Positions 1 through 8,939 of a stretch of 64,000 nt of DNA are shown here, in pieces (position 1 is the stretch's first letter; every line of letters starts with the position of its first letter). Made by a program: the position numbers and the translations under genes. Source of the DNA: CADEED01 sp964444835 (GTDB lineage: Bacteria; Pseudomonadota; Gammaproteobacteria; Steroidobacterales; Steroidobacteraceae); contig CAYUIT010000001.1 of NCBI GenBank assembly GCA_964444835.1, positions 62,001-126,000 of the forward strand, in the 5' to 3' direction. Under the pieces are notes generated by a model that worked only from the letters and a program-made list of their open reading frames with translations, ran no database searches and was not told the origin of the DNA.

Positions 1-1
1 G

Positions 2-883
2 GATCGTGAGCTCACGATGCGTCTCGCGTTTCGCGCCGACGATCGGCAAACGATCGACGACCTCGCAAACTTGCCGTTGTTCCTGCCCGACGGCACGCGC
101 GTGTCGTTAGGCGCCGTGACCAATCTGCGAATCACGCGCGGCCCGCGCGCGATCCAGCGCACGAACCGCATGACGTCGATCGGCGTCAGCGGCACCGTAC
201 GCGCCGACAGCACGCTGCCGGCGGTGCGCAAGGAAGTGGAAGCGTTGCTCGGCAACTACCAACTGCCCGCGGGTTACTCGTGGAGTTTTGGTCGCGGGGT
301 CGAGAACGACGACGAGACACAGCAGTTTATGTTGATCAACCTGCTGTTCGCCCTCGCGATGATCTACCTGGTGATGGCCGCACTGTTCGAATCGACGTTC
401 ATGCCCGTGTCGATCATTACTTCGATTTTCATGGCAATCATGGGAGTCTTCTGGACGCTGTTTGCCACGGGTACGACTCTGACCTTCATGGCGCTGATAG
501 GCATTCAGATCTTGATGGGGGTCATCGTCAACATCGGCATCGTGCTGGTGGCACACATCAACGATCTTCGAAATGCAGGGCTCGAGCGCACCGCCGCAAT
601 CTTGCAGGCAGGCCGTGACCGCTTGCGTCCGATCTTGATGACGACGCTAACCACTGTGCTCGGCCTCGCGCCGCTTGCCTTTGGCGACGCGCAATTGGCC
701 GTCGGCATCGGCGGCCCGTCGTACTCGCCGATGGCGCGGGCGATCATGGGTGGCCTCGCCTTCGGTGCGGCAGTTTCGCTGTTGATCGTGCCGATGTTCT
801 ACGTGTGGATCGACGATGCGATCGCAGCGACGCGCCGCCTGATCGACAAAACGCGCGTAACGCGCCCAGCTTCAGCGCAGTAG
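2..883 (+). CDS. RND-family efflux transporter permease, C-terminal part (5' truncated by window edge)
   Basis: This is the C-terminal portion of a large inner-membrane RND pump of the AcrB/CusA type, which exports drugs or metals using the proton gradient. The frame is open from base 2, so the true start lies outside the window. Visible are a periplasmic porter segment (about the first 100 residues, with the ITRGPRAIQRTNR element) followed by the hydrophobic helices of the second transmembrane half. These include an LMGVIVNIGIVLVAHINDLR-type helix 10/11 region and the RPILMTTLTTVLGLAP element typical of RND helix 11. The protein ends in a short cytoplasmic tail. Substrate class cannot be decided from this fragment. 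The following gene is convergent and overlaps its last bases. Confidence 0.9.
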   Translation, partial: DRELTMRLAFRADDRQTIDDLANLPLFLPDGTRVSLGAVTNLRITRGPRAIQRTNRMTSIGVSGTVRADSTLPAVRKEVEALLGNYQLPAGYSWSFGRGVENDDETQQFMLINLLFALAMIYLVMAALFESTFMPVSIITSIFMAIMGVFWTLFATGTTLTFMALIGIQILMGVIVNIGIVLVAHINDLRNAGLERTAAILQAGRDRLRPILMTTLTTVLGLAPLAFGDAQLAVGIGGPSYSPMARAIMGGLAFGAAVSLLIVPMFYVWIDDAIAATRRLIDKTRVTRPASAQ

Positions 884-1924
884 CACGCGGAACAAATCGA
901 ACGAGTCCTCGGCGATCACATTGGGCAGCCGTCCTGCGACGGCGCCTTGCGGCTTCTGTTCGAGCACATCACCTTCGGAAATTGAAATGGACTCGGCGAC
1001 CGGCACGGTTTCGGCTTCATTGCGGTAGCGCGCGCAACGTTTCAAACGCTCGACGCGCGGCGTTACCTCTTGCATCAAGCCATTGCGCACCTCAAGCACC
1101 GCTTTGGCGCGCAGCACGTCTTCCATCAAGCGCGTGCATTCGGCTGGCGTGCCGTAATCATCCGCTACTTCGCGTCGGCCATAAGCCGCCTTGGCCAGTG
1201 CTAACAACGGCGTTTTGAGCAAGCGCGAACAGAGTACTTCGGCGTAAGCAATCGCGGCCAAATTGATCGCGCGCCGCGTCTCGACCGAAAGACCAGGGAA
1301 GTCCTCGGTGGCGCGATTCTCGAGCGCTGCCACATCGGCACGCGCCTTTTCGAGCCGCTCCTCTGCATCAGCCAGTGCTTGCGCTGCACCTGGGCGCAGT
1401 GCCTCGACCGCAGCGCGTCGCTTCTTGTGCCAGAAGCGTTGCAGCCCTTCGAGTTGCTTCGCGATGTTCTGTAACGCCTGGCGGGCATCGACGACTTCCG
1501 TCTCGGCCGCGCGCAGTTGCGTCTCGAGCAATTGGCGTTCACCGAACAAGCGGCGATTGCCTGCCAACGCATGACTCTTGCGTTCGCGCTCCTCTTGCTT
1601 CTTTGCCAGATCCGCAACGAACTCCTCGAGCAACTTGCGACCGCACACCCACAGACTGCGCAGGTGATAGAACGCGAGTGCGGGATAACCCGTCTCGGCA
1701 CTCGTCAAGCGCTGTTCGAGTGCATCGAGAATTTCTTGCACGCGCTGCGTCGCGGCTTCCTGTTGCTTGAGACGATCGCGCTGCTTATTGAGCTCGCCTT
1801 GCAGATCGTCGTACTGCTTCTTGATTTCGTTGCGGCTACGAAAGAGCTCAACGACCCGCTCGTCATCGGGAGGCGGTGTGGCGGGTGGCTCTTTCAAGAA
1901 CGGAATTTGAGATAACGCTTTCAT
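872..1924 (-). CDS. Coiled-coil protein of unknown function
   Basis: I do not recognise this protein. It is about 350 residues, highly charged and without a signal peptide or membrane segment, so probably cytoplasmic. Residues about 20-75 and 105-210 are rich in heptad-like Leu/Glu/Lys/Arg patterns, suggesting two long coiled coils separated by a hydrophobic stretch containing FYHLRSLWVCGRKLL. The C-terminal 130 residues look globular and carry the only other cysteines. I chose the ATG at 1924 (MKALSQIPF). A GTG five codons upstream at 1939 is also open. Its 3' end overlaps the RND gene by about a dozen bases in convergent orientation. It reads towards the window start, downstream of the DUF1249 gene, possibly as one transcript. 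Confidence 0.6.
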   Translation of the reverse strand: MKALSQIPFLKEPPATPPPDDERVVELFRSRNEIKKQYDDLQGELNKQRDRLKQQEAATQRVQEILDALEQRLTSAETGYPALAFYHLRSLWVCGRKLLEEFVADLAKKQEERERKSHALAGNRRLFGERQLLETQLRAAETEVVDARQALQNIAKQLEGLQRFWHKKRRAAVEALRPGAAQALADAEERLEKARADVAALENRATEDFPGLSVETRRAINLAAIAYAEVLCSRLLKTPLLALAKAAYGRREVADDYGTPAECTRLMEDVLRAKAVLEVRNGLMQEVTPRVERLKRCARYRNEAETVPVAESISISEGDVLEQKPQGAVAGRLPNVIAEDSFDLFRVLLR

Positions 1925-1983
1925 GCGCCAGGGCGACACTTCGGGCTCCGCCCGTTGCGCGCCGGCCGCACGATTTCAGTGCG

Positions 1984-2445
1984 TCAGACGCGGAACGAGT
2001 GTCCCCGATCCATGCAGTACTCCAGCCACTTATTTAGCATCATGTTCCGGGCCCAGCGCTGATCCAGTTCACGCTCCGCTGCCGCACGCAACCGACGCAA
2101 TGTCTCGTGCTCGTGGCGCACGCTCCAATGCTGCGCCTCGACCAAGGCTGCATCGTGATAAATCCGAATGGCGAGATCGGGATAGGTATCGCCAGCAAGC
2201 TCGGATAACACGCACGTGAGCTCGCACGCCGTTGTATAGGGCGTCCTTTCGGTCACGGTGAGACGCACGTCACAGTCGTCGACGACGTGTGACACGCGCT
2301 CACCGGCAAGCTGAGCCAACGGCCCCACCAACTGCTGCAACCGCAGATAATTGCTTTCGTACAGCGACATCAGCGCGACGAAGCTTCGCGGCTTCGCGCG
2401 CCACGAAACGAGCCTCAGGCAATCGATGTCGACGACATGGGTCAT
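1984..2445 (-). CDS. DUF1249 family protein (YqiB-like)
   Basis: A 153-residue soluble protein resembling the YqiB/DUF1249 family of gammaproteobacteria, whose biochemical role is not established. The sequence shows the family's pattern: an N-terminal ESNYLRLQQL segment, a central LTVTERTPYTT strand, the IRIYHDAALVEAQ motif and a C-terminal LNKWLEYCMDRGH stretch. Length is close to the E. coli member (about 140 residues). In E. coli yqiB sits beside cpdA and nudF. Here it lies between a coiled-coil gene and ppsR on the same strand, so context gives no functional hint. Identification is from motif recall. Confidence 0.8.
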   Translation of the reverse strand: MTHVVDIDCLRLVSWRAKPRSFVALMSLYESNYLRLQQLVGPLAQLAGERVSHVVDDCDVRLTVTERTPYTTACELTCVLSELAGDTYPDLAIRIYHDAALVEAQHWSVRHEHETLRRLRAAAERELDQRWARNMMLNKWLEYCMDRGHSFRV

Positions 2446-2522
2446 GACGACTTGAATATAACGAAGCGTGGCACGAGTGCAAGGCGCAAAAGTCGGGCCA
2501 ACGCGACGTGCGCCACAATTTT

Positions 2523-3344
2523 TTACGGACGCAAGCGTCGCTCGATACCAGTCTTCGCCAAAATGCGACTTGCGATCTCTTCAATCGAGCACTCGGTCGT
2601 GTCGAGAAACGGGATCGAATAGCGGTCGAACAGCGCCTCGGCCGTGCGCAGTTCGTATTGCACTTGCTTGGCAGACGCGTAACGACTATCGGGTCGTCGC
2701 TCGTGACGAATCTGTTGCAGACGCTCGGCCTTGATCGTCAGGCCGTACAGCTTACGCCGATGCGAATCGAGCACAGGAGGCAAACGCGACGATTCCAAAT
2801 CCTCGTCGGTCAGCGGATAGTTGGCGGCGAAGATGCCGTATTGCAAGGCGAGATACAAACACGTGGGCGTCTTGCCCACACGCGAGACGCCCGTCAGGAT
2901 GACGTCGGCGTGCCCGTAGTCCCGACTCGTTCCGTCATCGTTTGCCATCGCGAAATTGGTCGCGTTGATGCGCGTTGTATAGGCGTTCAAATCGGCGATA
3001 CCGTGCGCACGGCCCGTGCGATGCGACGACCGAACGGCAAACTCGTGCTCGAGCGGCCCGACAAAGGCATCGAAAAAGTCCAAAAACAACGCGTTCGACT
3101 GCTTCACAATATCGCGCAAATCATCTTGCACGAGTGTACTGAAAACGATGGCTCGGACCCCCTCTTCCGCGGCGGCACGATTGATTCGGACAACGGCTTC
3201 GCGCGCCTTGTCAGGGGTGGATACAAATGGCAAAGTTTCGGCGCGAATTTGCAGACCCTCGAACTGGGTCAGCAATGTATGACCCATCGTTTCGGCGGTT
3301 ACACCCGTCTGGTCGGACACGAAAAAAACGGTTCTTCTGCCCAC
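2523..3344 (-). CDS. ppsR: Phosphoenolpyruvate synthase regulatory protein (PSRP, DUF299)
   Basis: Bifunctional ADP-dependent kinase / Pi-dependent pyrophosphorylase that switches PEP synthase off and on by phosphorylating a threonine next to its catalytic histidine. Visible are the N-terminal FFVSDQTGVTAE signature, the P-loop-like GVSRVGKT, and the TSRDYGHADVILTGVSR region typical of DUF299. I favour the GTG at 3344 (protein starting MGRRTVFF, 273 residues, the usual family length). An upstream ATG at 3407 would add 21 residues. It is transcribed divergently from ppsA, its established target, with about 90 bp between the starts. That arrangement strongly supports the assignment. Confidence 0.93.
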   Translation of the reverse strand: MGRRTVFFVSDQTGVTAETMGHTLLTQFEGLQIRAETLPFVSTPDKAREAVVRINRAAAEEGVRAIVFSTLVQDDLRDIVKQSNALFLDFFDAFVGPLEHEFAVRSSHRTGRAHGIADLNAYTTRINATNFAMANDDGTSRDYGHADVILTGVSRVGKTPTCLYLALQYGIFAANYPLTDEDLESSRLPPVLDSHRRKLYGLTIKAERLQQIRHERRPDSRYASAKQVQYELRTAEALFDRYSIPFLDTTECSIEEIASRILAKTGIERRLRP

Positions 3345-3433
3345 AACCTTGCCCCACGTCGCTCGCGCAGCTGCTCGCAGTGTTCCAAAGCGCGCTCTGC
3401 ATCGCAAGGTGAACGCCTCTTTAGGGAGCTTGC

Positions 3434-5791
3434 TTGAACGCTTACGTACTTCCGTTTGAATCCGTCAAGATGCACGACGTTGAGGTCGTGGGCGGCAAGA
3501 ATGCCTCGATCGGCGAGATGATCGGTCAACTGACGCGCTTGGGCGTCAAGGTGCCGGGCGGCTTTGCGACCACCGCACAGGCCTACCGCGACTTCCTCAA
3601 GCAAGGCGCACTCGACGAGCGGATCCGCGCGATTCTCGCGACGCTCGACGTCGACGACGTCACGAAACTCGCCGCGACCGGTGCCCAGATCCGCCAATGG
3701 ATTTTGGAGACTCGGTTCCAACCCGAACTCGAGAATGCCGTGCTAACAGCTTTTCGCGCGATGAGCGGCGGGCGCGATATCGCGGTCGCAGTACGCTCCT
3801 CGGCGACGGCGGAGGATCTGCCCGAGGCCTCATTCGCCGGGCAACAAGAAACGTTCCTCAATGTACGCGGCGAGGCAAACATTCTGACGGCCATGCACGA
3901 AGTGTTTGCGTCGCTGTTCAACGACCGCGCGATTGCCTATCGCGTGCACCAAGGCTTCGATCACAACGCGGTTGCGTTGTCCGCCGGCGTGCAGCACATG
4001 GTGCGTAGCGACTTGGGCGCGAGCGGCGTGATGTTCACGCTCGATACCGATTCTGGCTTTCGCGACGTCGTGTTCGTCACGGCCTCCTACGGGCTGGGCG
4101 AAACTGTCGTGCAGGGTGCCGTGAACCCTGATGAGTTCTACGTCTATAAACCTGCGTTGCGCGCCAACAAGCCTGCTGTCTTGCGCCGCAATCTCGGCGC
4201 CAAAGCCATCAAGATGGTGTACGCGGAGCCAGGGTCGGCACAGCGCGTGCGTACCGTCGATGTGCCGAGTGCGGAGCGCGCCAAGTTCTCGGTCACCGAC
4301 GCCGACCTCGTGACGCTGTCCAAGCAAGCACTGATCATCGAGGAACACTACAAACAACCCATGGACATCGAATGGGGCAAGGATGGCGCCACGGGTGAGA
4401 TTTATATCCTGCAGGCGCGTCCCGAAACCGTCCAAAGTCGTGTCGGTCGCACGATTCAGCGTTTCACGCTGAAGAAACGCTCGAAGGTCTTGTCAACCGG
4501 TCGTAGCATCGGACAGCGCATCGGCGCCGGTCCGGCACGCGTCATTCGCGATGTCGAGGAAATGGCGCGCGTGCAATCGGGTGATGTGCTGGTTGCCGAC
4601 ATGACCGATCCGGATTGGGAACCCGTGATGAAACGGGCTTCGGCCATCGTCACGAATCGCGGTGGCCGCACATGTCACGCCGCGATCATCGCGCGTGAGC
4701 TCGGCATTCCGGCCGTCGTCGGCTGCGGCGACGCCACTGCAACGATTCGCGAAGGCGCAGATGTCACGGTATCGTGCGCCGAGGGTGACACCGGGTACGT
4801 TTACGAAGGCGCCCTCGATTTCGAGCAAAAGCAGATTGAGCTCGACTCCCTGCCGCCTATTCCCGTCAAAATCATGATGAACGTCGGCAACCCCGATCGC
4901 GCATTCGACTTTGCGAGCATTCCTCACAAAGGCGTCGGACTCGCGCGGCTCGAATTCATCATCAACCGCATGATCGGCGTCCACCCGCGGGCTTTGCTGG
5001 AGTTCGACAAGCTCGATGCCGATACGCGCGAACAGATTCGCGTGCAAATGGCCGGCTATTCCGAGCCGGTAGGCTTCTACGTCACCAAATTGGCTGAGGG
5101 CATCAGCCAAATTGCCGCTGCTTTCGCTCCCGAGCCCGTGATCGTGCGCCTCTCGGACTTCAAGTCGAACGAGTACGCGAACTTGATCGGCGGCCGCTTG
5201 TACGAGCCGTCGGAGGAGAATCCGATGCTCGGATTCCGCGGCGCCTCGCGCTACATCGACGAAACCTTTCGCCCCTGCTTCGAGCTCGAGTGCCGGGCCT
5301 TGAAGTACGTCCGCGAGCAAATGGGCCTGACGAACGTGCAAGTGATGGTGCCATTCGTGCGCACGCTCGGCGAAGCCAAAGCTGTGACAGAGTTGTTAGC
5401 CGCCAATGGGCTGAAGCGCGGCGAGAACGGCCTCAAAGTCATCATGATGTGCGAGCTGCCGACGAACGCTGTGCTCGCCGACCGTTATCTCGAGTACTTC
5501 GACGGCATGTCGATCGGATCGAACGACATGACGCAGCTCACGCTCGGTCTCGATCGCGACTCTGGCATCGTCGCCAAGCTATTCGACGAACGCGACGATG
5601 CTGTGAAGGCGATGTTGGCCATGGCCATTCGCGCGTGCCGCAAGGCCGGCAAATATGTGGGCATCTGCGGCCAAGGCCCGTCGGATCACCCCGATCTCGC
5701 TCAGTGGTTAGTGGAGCAAGGCATCGACAGCATCTCGCTCAACCCCGATACGGTGGTCGAGACCTGGCTGTTCCTCTCGCAGCAAAAATAG
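3434..5791 (+). CDS. ppsA: Phosphoenolpyruvate synthase
   Basis: Converts pyruvate, ATP and water to PEP, AMP and phosphate, the gluconeogenic entry from pyruvate. The 785-residue protein has the usual layout: N-terminal ATP-grasp domain (about 1-340, with VRSSATAEDLP near residue 118), a swivelling phosphohistidine domain with catalytic His415 in GGRTCHAAI, and a C-terminal TIM barrel with GSNDMTQLTLGLDRDSG and the acid-base Cys745 in GICGQGPSD. The start is TTG at 3434, supported by the AGGGAG Shine-Dalgarno at 3423-3428. Thr413, two residues before the catalytic His, is the expected target of the divergently encoded PpsR. It ends one base before the convergent dehydratase gene. Confidence 0.97.
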   Translation: MNAYVLPFESVKMHDVEVVGGKNASIGEMIGQLTRLGVKVPGGFATTAQAYRDFLKQGALDERIRAILATLDVDDVTKLAATGAQIRQWILETRFQPELENAVLTAFRAMSGGRDIAVAVRSSATAEDLPEASFAGQQETFLNVRGEANILTAMHEVFASLFNDRAIAYRVHQGFDHNAVALSAGVQHMVRSDLGASGVMFTLDTDSGFRDVVFVTASYGLGETVVQGAVNPDEFYVYKPALRANKPAVLRRNLGAKAIKMVYAEPGSAQRVRTVDVPSAERAKFSVTDADLVTLSKQALIIEEHYKQPMDIEWGKDGATGEIYILQARPETVQSRVGRTIQRFTLKKRSKVLSTGRSIGQRIGAGPARVIRDVEEMARVQSGDVLVADMTDPDWEPVMKRASAIVTNRGGRTCHAAIIARELGIPAVVGCGDATATIREGADVTVSCAEGDTGYVYEGALDFEQKQIELDSLPPIPVKIMMNVGNPDRAFDFASIPHKGVGLARLEFIINRMIGVHPRALLEFDKLDADTREQIRVQMAGYSEPVGFYVTKLAEGISQIAAAFAPEPVIVRLSDFKSNEYANLIGGRLYEPSEENPMLGFRGASRYIDETFRPCFELECRALKYVREQMGLTNVQVMVPFVRTLGEAKAVTELLAANGLKRGENGLKVIMMCELPTNAVLADRYLEYFDGMSIGSNDMTQLTLGLDRDSGIVAKLFDERDDAVKAMLAMAIRACRKAGKYVGICGQGPSDHPDLAQWLVEQGIDSISLNPDTVVETWLFLSQQK

Positions 5792-5792
5792 G

Positions 5793-6761
5793 CTAAGCGC
5801 GGCCGCTCAGAAACGGGCACGCATCCAAGTCGACGTTGCCGCCCGAAAGAATCACGCCGACTCGCTCGCCCGCGTGCCCGATGCGACCTGCGAGCAACGC
5901 AGCGACCACGACCGCCGACGACGGCTCGATCAATAGCTTCAGGTCCGCCAGGACGACGCGCATCGCGGCGACGATTTCAGCCTCCGACACGGTGACGACG
6001 TCATCGACGAACTGACGCAGGAGCGCAAAGTTGCGCGCGCCGATCGAACCGCGCAAACCATCGGCAATGGTCTGCGGCACGCCCGCCGACTGACGCTCAC
6101 CCGACACGAAAGAACGTTGCGCGTCGTCTGCGGCGGCAGGCTCTGCCGCGATCACGCGGATTGCAGGGACTAACGACTTCGCCGCGATCGCGGTGCCACC
6201 GATCAAGCCGCCACCACCGACAGGCGTCGCAATGACTTGCAAGCCCGACACCGCCGTGAGCAGTTCGAGCGCTGCCGTGCCTTGCCCCGCGATCACACGC
6301 GAATCGTCGAACGGGTGAACCACTGCGGCCGGCTCACGCTGCAACAGCGCGGCGAGCGCAGCCTCGCGCGCTGCCGTTCCGGGCTCCGAGAGAATCACCA
6401 CGCCGCCCGCTGCCTCGACGGCCGCCAACTTGGTGCGCGACGAGTCGCGCGGCATCACGACGCGCACTTGAAAGCCGAGTGCCTGGCCCGCCAGTGCGAC
6501 GGCCGTGCCGTGATTCCCCGACGAGTGTGTCGCAACAATCGGCGAGCTGCGCGGATCGAGCTGCTTGACGGCGTTCACGGCACCGCGAAATTTGAACGCA
6601 CCGCCGCGTTGCAAGTTCTCGCACTTGAAATACACGCGCCGCGCGCAACGCGCATCGAACGCGTCGCTCGTCATCACTGGTGTGTGCCGCGCCAGCCCTT
6701 CGATGCGGCCCGCCGCGGCGATGACATCGGCGAAGGTCGGCAGATCGTCAATCGAGCCCAA
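5793..6761 (-). CDS. PLP-dependent threonine/serine dehydratase
   Basis: A fold-type II PLP enzyme, most like catabolic threonine dehydratase / serine racemase-type proteins, deaminating Thr or Ser to a 2-oxo acid. Visible are the cofactor lysine motif GGAFKFRGA, the SSGNHGTAVA motif that grips the carboxylate, and the glycine loop PVGGGGLIGG that holds the PLP phosphate. There is no C-terminal ACT regulatory domain, so it is the short 322-residue catabolic form rather than IlvA. I place the start at TTG 6761, preceded by GGAGAG four bases upstream. This overlaps the end of orn by 14 bp, and a longer upstream frame exists but is the orn shadow. Thr versus Ser preference cannot be read from sequence alone. 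Confidence 0.85.
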   Translation of the reverse strand: MGSIDDLPTFADVIAAAGRIEGLARHTPVMTSDAFDARCARRVYFKCENLQRGGAFKFRGAVNAVKQLDPRSSPIVATHSSGNHGTAVALAGQALGFQVRVVMPRDSSRTKLAAVEAAGGVVILSEPGTAAREAALAALLQREPAAVVHPFDDSRVIAGQGTAALELLTAVSGLQVIATPVGGGGLIGGTAIAAKSLVPAIRVIAAEPAAADDAQRSFVSGERQSAGVPQTIADGLRGSIGARNFALLRQFVDDVVTVSEAEIVAAMRVVLADLKLLIEPSSAVVVAALLAGRIGHAGERVGVILSGGNVDLDACPFLSGRA

Positions 6762-7320
6762 GCGGCTCTCCGGTGAAAGGAGCGGCAAACAAGTGCCGTC
6801 GGTAATGACGCAATTCGGCGATCGAATCTTCGATATCGGCCAACGCGAGATGCGAGCCGCGCTTGACCAACGACTCCAACACACTGGGCGCCCAACGACG
6901 TGCCAGTTCCTTCAATGTGCTCACATCCAGGTTCCGATAGTGGAAGTGACGCTCGAGCTCTGGCATGTGACGGGCGAGAAAGCGTCGATCCTGGCAGATG
7001 CTGTTGCCACACATTGGCGAGGCGCCCTTTTCGACGTGTGCGGCGAGAAATTCCAACGTGCGCCGCTCGGCACTGGCCGTATCGATCTGACTGGCGCGGA
7101 TGCGCTCGATCAGGCCGGACGCTCCATGCGTTTTGCGATTCCACTCGTCCATCCGCTCAAGCACCGCATCCGGATGATGGATCGCAATGACGGGCCCCTC
7201 GGCCACGGTTTCGAGATTGGCGTCGGTCACGATCGTGGCGATCTCGATGATGACGTCCGACTCGGGCACGAGTCCGGTCATTTCAAGATCGATCCAAATG
7301 AGATGTTCGCGGCTCGGCAT
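6748..7320 (-). CDS. orn: Oligoribonuclease
   Basis: 3'-5' exoribonuclease of the DEDDh family that finishes RNA decay by cutting 2-5 nt oligomers, including pGpG from c-di-GMP turnover. It shows exonuclease motif I (WIDLEMTGL, Asp/Glu), an SICQDRRFL motif II region, and the C-terminal SHLALADIEDSI with the general-base His. The 190-residue length is standard (E. coli 181). The gene is divergent from rsgA with about 80 bp between starts, an arrangement also found around orn/rsgA in E. coli. Its stop overlaps the start of the downstream dehydratase. Confidence 0.96.
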   Translation of the reverse strand: MPSREHLIWIDLEMTGLVPESDVIIEIATIVTDANLETVAEGPVIAIHHPDAVLERMDEWNRKTHGASGLIERIRASQIDTASAERRTLEFLAAHVEKGASPMCGNSICQDRRFLARHMPELERHFHYRNLDVSTLKELARRWAPSVLESLVKRGSHLALADIEDSIAELRHYRRHLFAAPFTGEPLGLD

Positions 7321-7398
7321 GCAGTGCTCGTCAGTCTGCGGTTGTGCGCGAGTCTACCAGAGGCTACCCTCTCGCCCGCGCTGCTCGATTCCGCACCC

Positions 7399-8316
7399 GT
7401 GACCCAACCTCAGTCGCCCGCCTTTCCCCAAGTCATTGCTGCTTATGGCCGGCATTTCAGCGTACGTCTGCCCGACGGGAACATCGTCGACGCACGACCG
7501 ATCGGCCGCAAGCAAGACATCGTCTGTGGCGACTTCGTTGAATGTGAGTACGACGCCGCGCACGCGGCGCATCACATTGTCCGGGCCTTACCACGTAACA
7601 CCTTGTTAGCGCGCGCCAACGCCCGCGGTGGTAGCGAGTCTGTCGTTGCGAACCTGAGCCAACTCGTCGTGGTCGTGGCGTCACAACCGAAACCCGATCT
7701 GTTCGTACTCGATCGTTACTTGTGTGCCGCGACCTCGGCGCAGCTCGCCGCTCTGATCATCGACAACAAAGCCGATTTGGGCGCGCCAGCTCTCTCGCCC
7801 GAGGAACGCAGCGCATTCGAGGCGGCCGGTTATCGTGTGCTGGTGTGCTCCTCGCGCACCGCACTCGGGCTCGAGTCACTGACCACTGCGCTCACCGGCC
7901 ACACCAGCGCGTTCGTCGGCCAATCGGGCGTGGGGAAGTCGTCGCTCGTCGGCGCGTTGCTACCCGCGACGCCCATTGCCACGCAATCGCTGTCACGCGA
8001 GGACGAAGGCCGGCACACCACGACGAGCGCGAAGATCTATGTACTGCCTGCGGGTGGCAATCTCGTTGACTCGCCAGGCGTACGCGATTTTGCTCCTGCG
8101 ATCGAGCGCCTCGATGCGGCGACTTTAGGCTTCCCGGAGGTGGCACGCCTCGCGCCACAGTGCCGCTTCCGCGACTGCAAACACTTGCAAGAACCCGCTT
8201 GCGCGATCGTCGCTGCGGTTGCGAGCGGCGCGGTCGATGCGCGCCGCTACGAAAGCTACCGGCGCCTACGCCGCTTGTACACCGACCTTGTCGCCATGCA
8301 GCGGCCCGGTCGCTAA
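7399..8316 (+). CDS. rsgA: Small ribosomal subunit biogenesis GTPase RsgA
   Basis: Circularly permuted GTPase that checks late 30S subunit assembly. An N-terminal OB fold (to about residue 85) is followed by the permuted G motifs in the order NKADL (G4), VCSSRT (G5), GQSGVGKSSL (G1) and DSPGVRDF (G3). The zinc knuckle CRFRDCKHLQEPACA comes near the C-terminus. I chose the GTG at 7399 (MTQPQSPAF, 305 residues). The frame is open far upstream through orn, but that part is antisense shadow. No strong ribosome-binding site is visible, so the exact start is uncertain. It is convergent with recR. Confidence 0.93.
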   Translation: MTQPQSPAFPQVIAAYGRHFSVRLPDGNIVDARPIGRKQDIVCGDFVECEYDAAHAAHHIVRALPRNTLLARANARGGSESVVANLSQLVVVVASQPKPDLFVLDRYLCAATSAQLAALIIDNKADLGAPALSPEERSAFEAAGYRVLVCSSRTALGLESLTTALTGHTSAFVGQSGVGKSSLVGALLPATPIATQSLSREDEGRHTTTSAKIYVLPAGGNLVDSPGVRDFAPAIERLDAATLGFPEVARLAPQCRFRDCKHLQEPACAIVAAVASGAVDARRYESYRRLRRLYTDLVAMQRPGR

Positions 8317-8322
8317 CAACTC
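8313..8322. repeat. CTAACRACTC word, copy spanning the rsgA stop codon
   Basis: One exact copy of a 10-base word that recurs across the window. This copy supplies the TAA stop of rsgA and continues into the 7 bp gap before the recR stop. See the finding on CTAACRACT. Function is unknown. Confidence 0.5.
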
Positions 8323-8323
8323 G

Positions 8324-8923
8324 TCAACCGATCGATTGTCGCCCTGCCAAGGCGTGCGCCAGTGTGCCGCCGTCGACATACTCGAGTTCGCCGCCGATCG
8401 GGACACCGTGCGCGATGCGCGTCGCGCGAATTTGCCGGCGCCGCGCGATCTCGCTCAAGAAATGTGCGGTCGCTTCGCCTTCGACGGTCGGATTCGTCGC
8501 GACGATCAACTCACGAATGACGCCAGAATCCAGTATCGATTCGAGCGCGCGAATGCCGAGTTGCTCGGGCCCGATACCATCGAGCGGTGACAAATGTCCC
8601 ATCAGCACGAAGTACCGCCCGCGATACCCTCCCGATTGCTCGAGCGCCATAAAATCCGATGGCGACTCGACGACACACAGCTGCGTGTCGTCGCGCTGCG
8701 GCGAGGAGCACACGTAACACAACTCGCTCTCGGTCAGCATGCGACAGCGGCTGCACCGGCCGACGGCATCGAGCGCCTCGCTGAGCGCAGTCGCTAAGGA
8801 ACGTGCGCCACCACGCCCCTCTTGCAGCAAGTGAAACGCCATGCGCTGCGCCGATTTGGGCCCGACCCCCGGTAAGGTGCGCAAGGCGTCGATCAAGCGC
8901 GCGAGCGCCGGAGCGTGTTTCAT
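8324..8923 (-). CDS. recR: Recombination mediator RecR
   Basis: Part of the RecFOR system that loads RecA on gapped single-stranded DNA. The 199-residue protein has the N-terminal helix-hairpin-helix (LRTLPGVGPKSAQRMA), the four-cysteine zinc finger (CSRCRMLTESELCYVC), a Toprim domain beginning LCVVESPSDFMAL, and the C-terminal Walker-B-like segment around TRIAHGVPIGGEL. Length matches the family (about 200). It is the last gene of a dnaX-ybaB-recR row, the conserved arrangement in gammaproteobacteria. The ATG is at 8923, 16 bp after the ybaB stop. Confidence 0.97.
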   Translation of the reverse strand: MKHAPALARLIDALRTLPGVGPKSAQRMAFHLLQEGRGGARSLATALSEALDAVGRCSRCRMLTESELCYVCSSPQRDDTQLCVVESPSDFMALEQSGGYRGRYFVLMGHLSPLDGIGPEQLGIRALESILDSGVIRELIVATNPTVEGEATAHFLSEIARRRQIRATRIAHGVPIGGELEYVDGGTLAHALAGRQSIG

Positions 8924-8939
8924 GAGTGCTGTGCAGGCC

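Noticed and set aside
4493..5341. 282-codon minus-strand frame inside ppsA
   Set aside because: It lies wholly antisense to a strongly conserved ppsA domain and has low-complexity, His/Arg/Val-rich composition typical of shadow frames.
6565..7398. N-terminal extension of the rsgA reading frame
   Set aside because: The frame is open for 278 extra codons, but this stretch is antisense to orn and the dehydratase and has no RsgA character. The OB fold begins just after the GTG at 7399.
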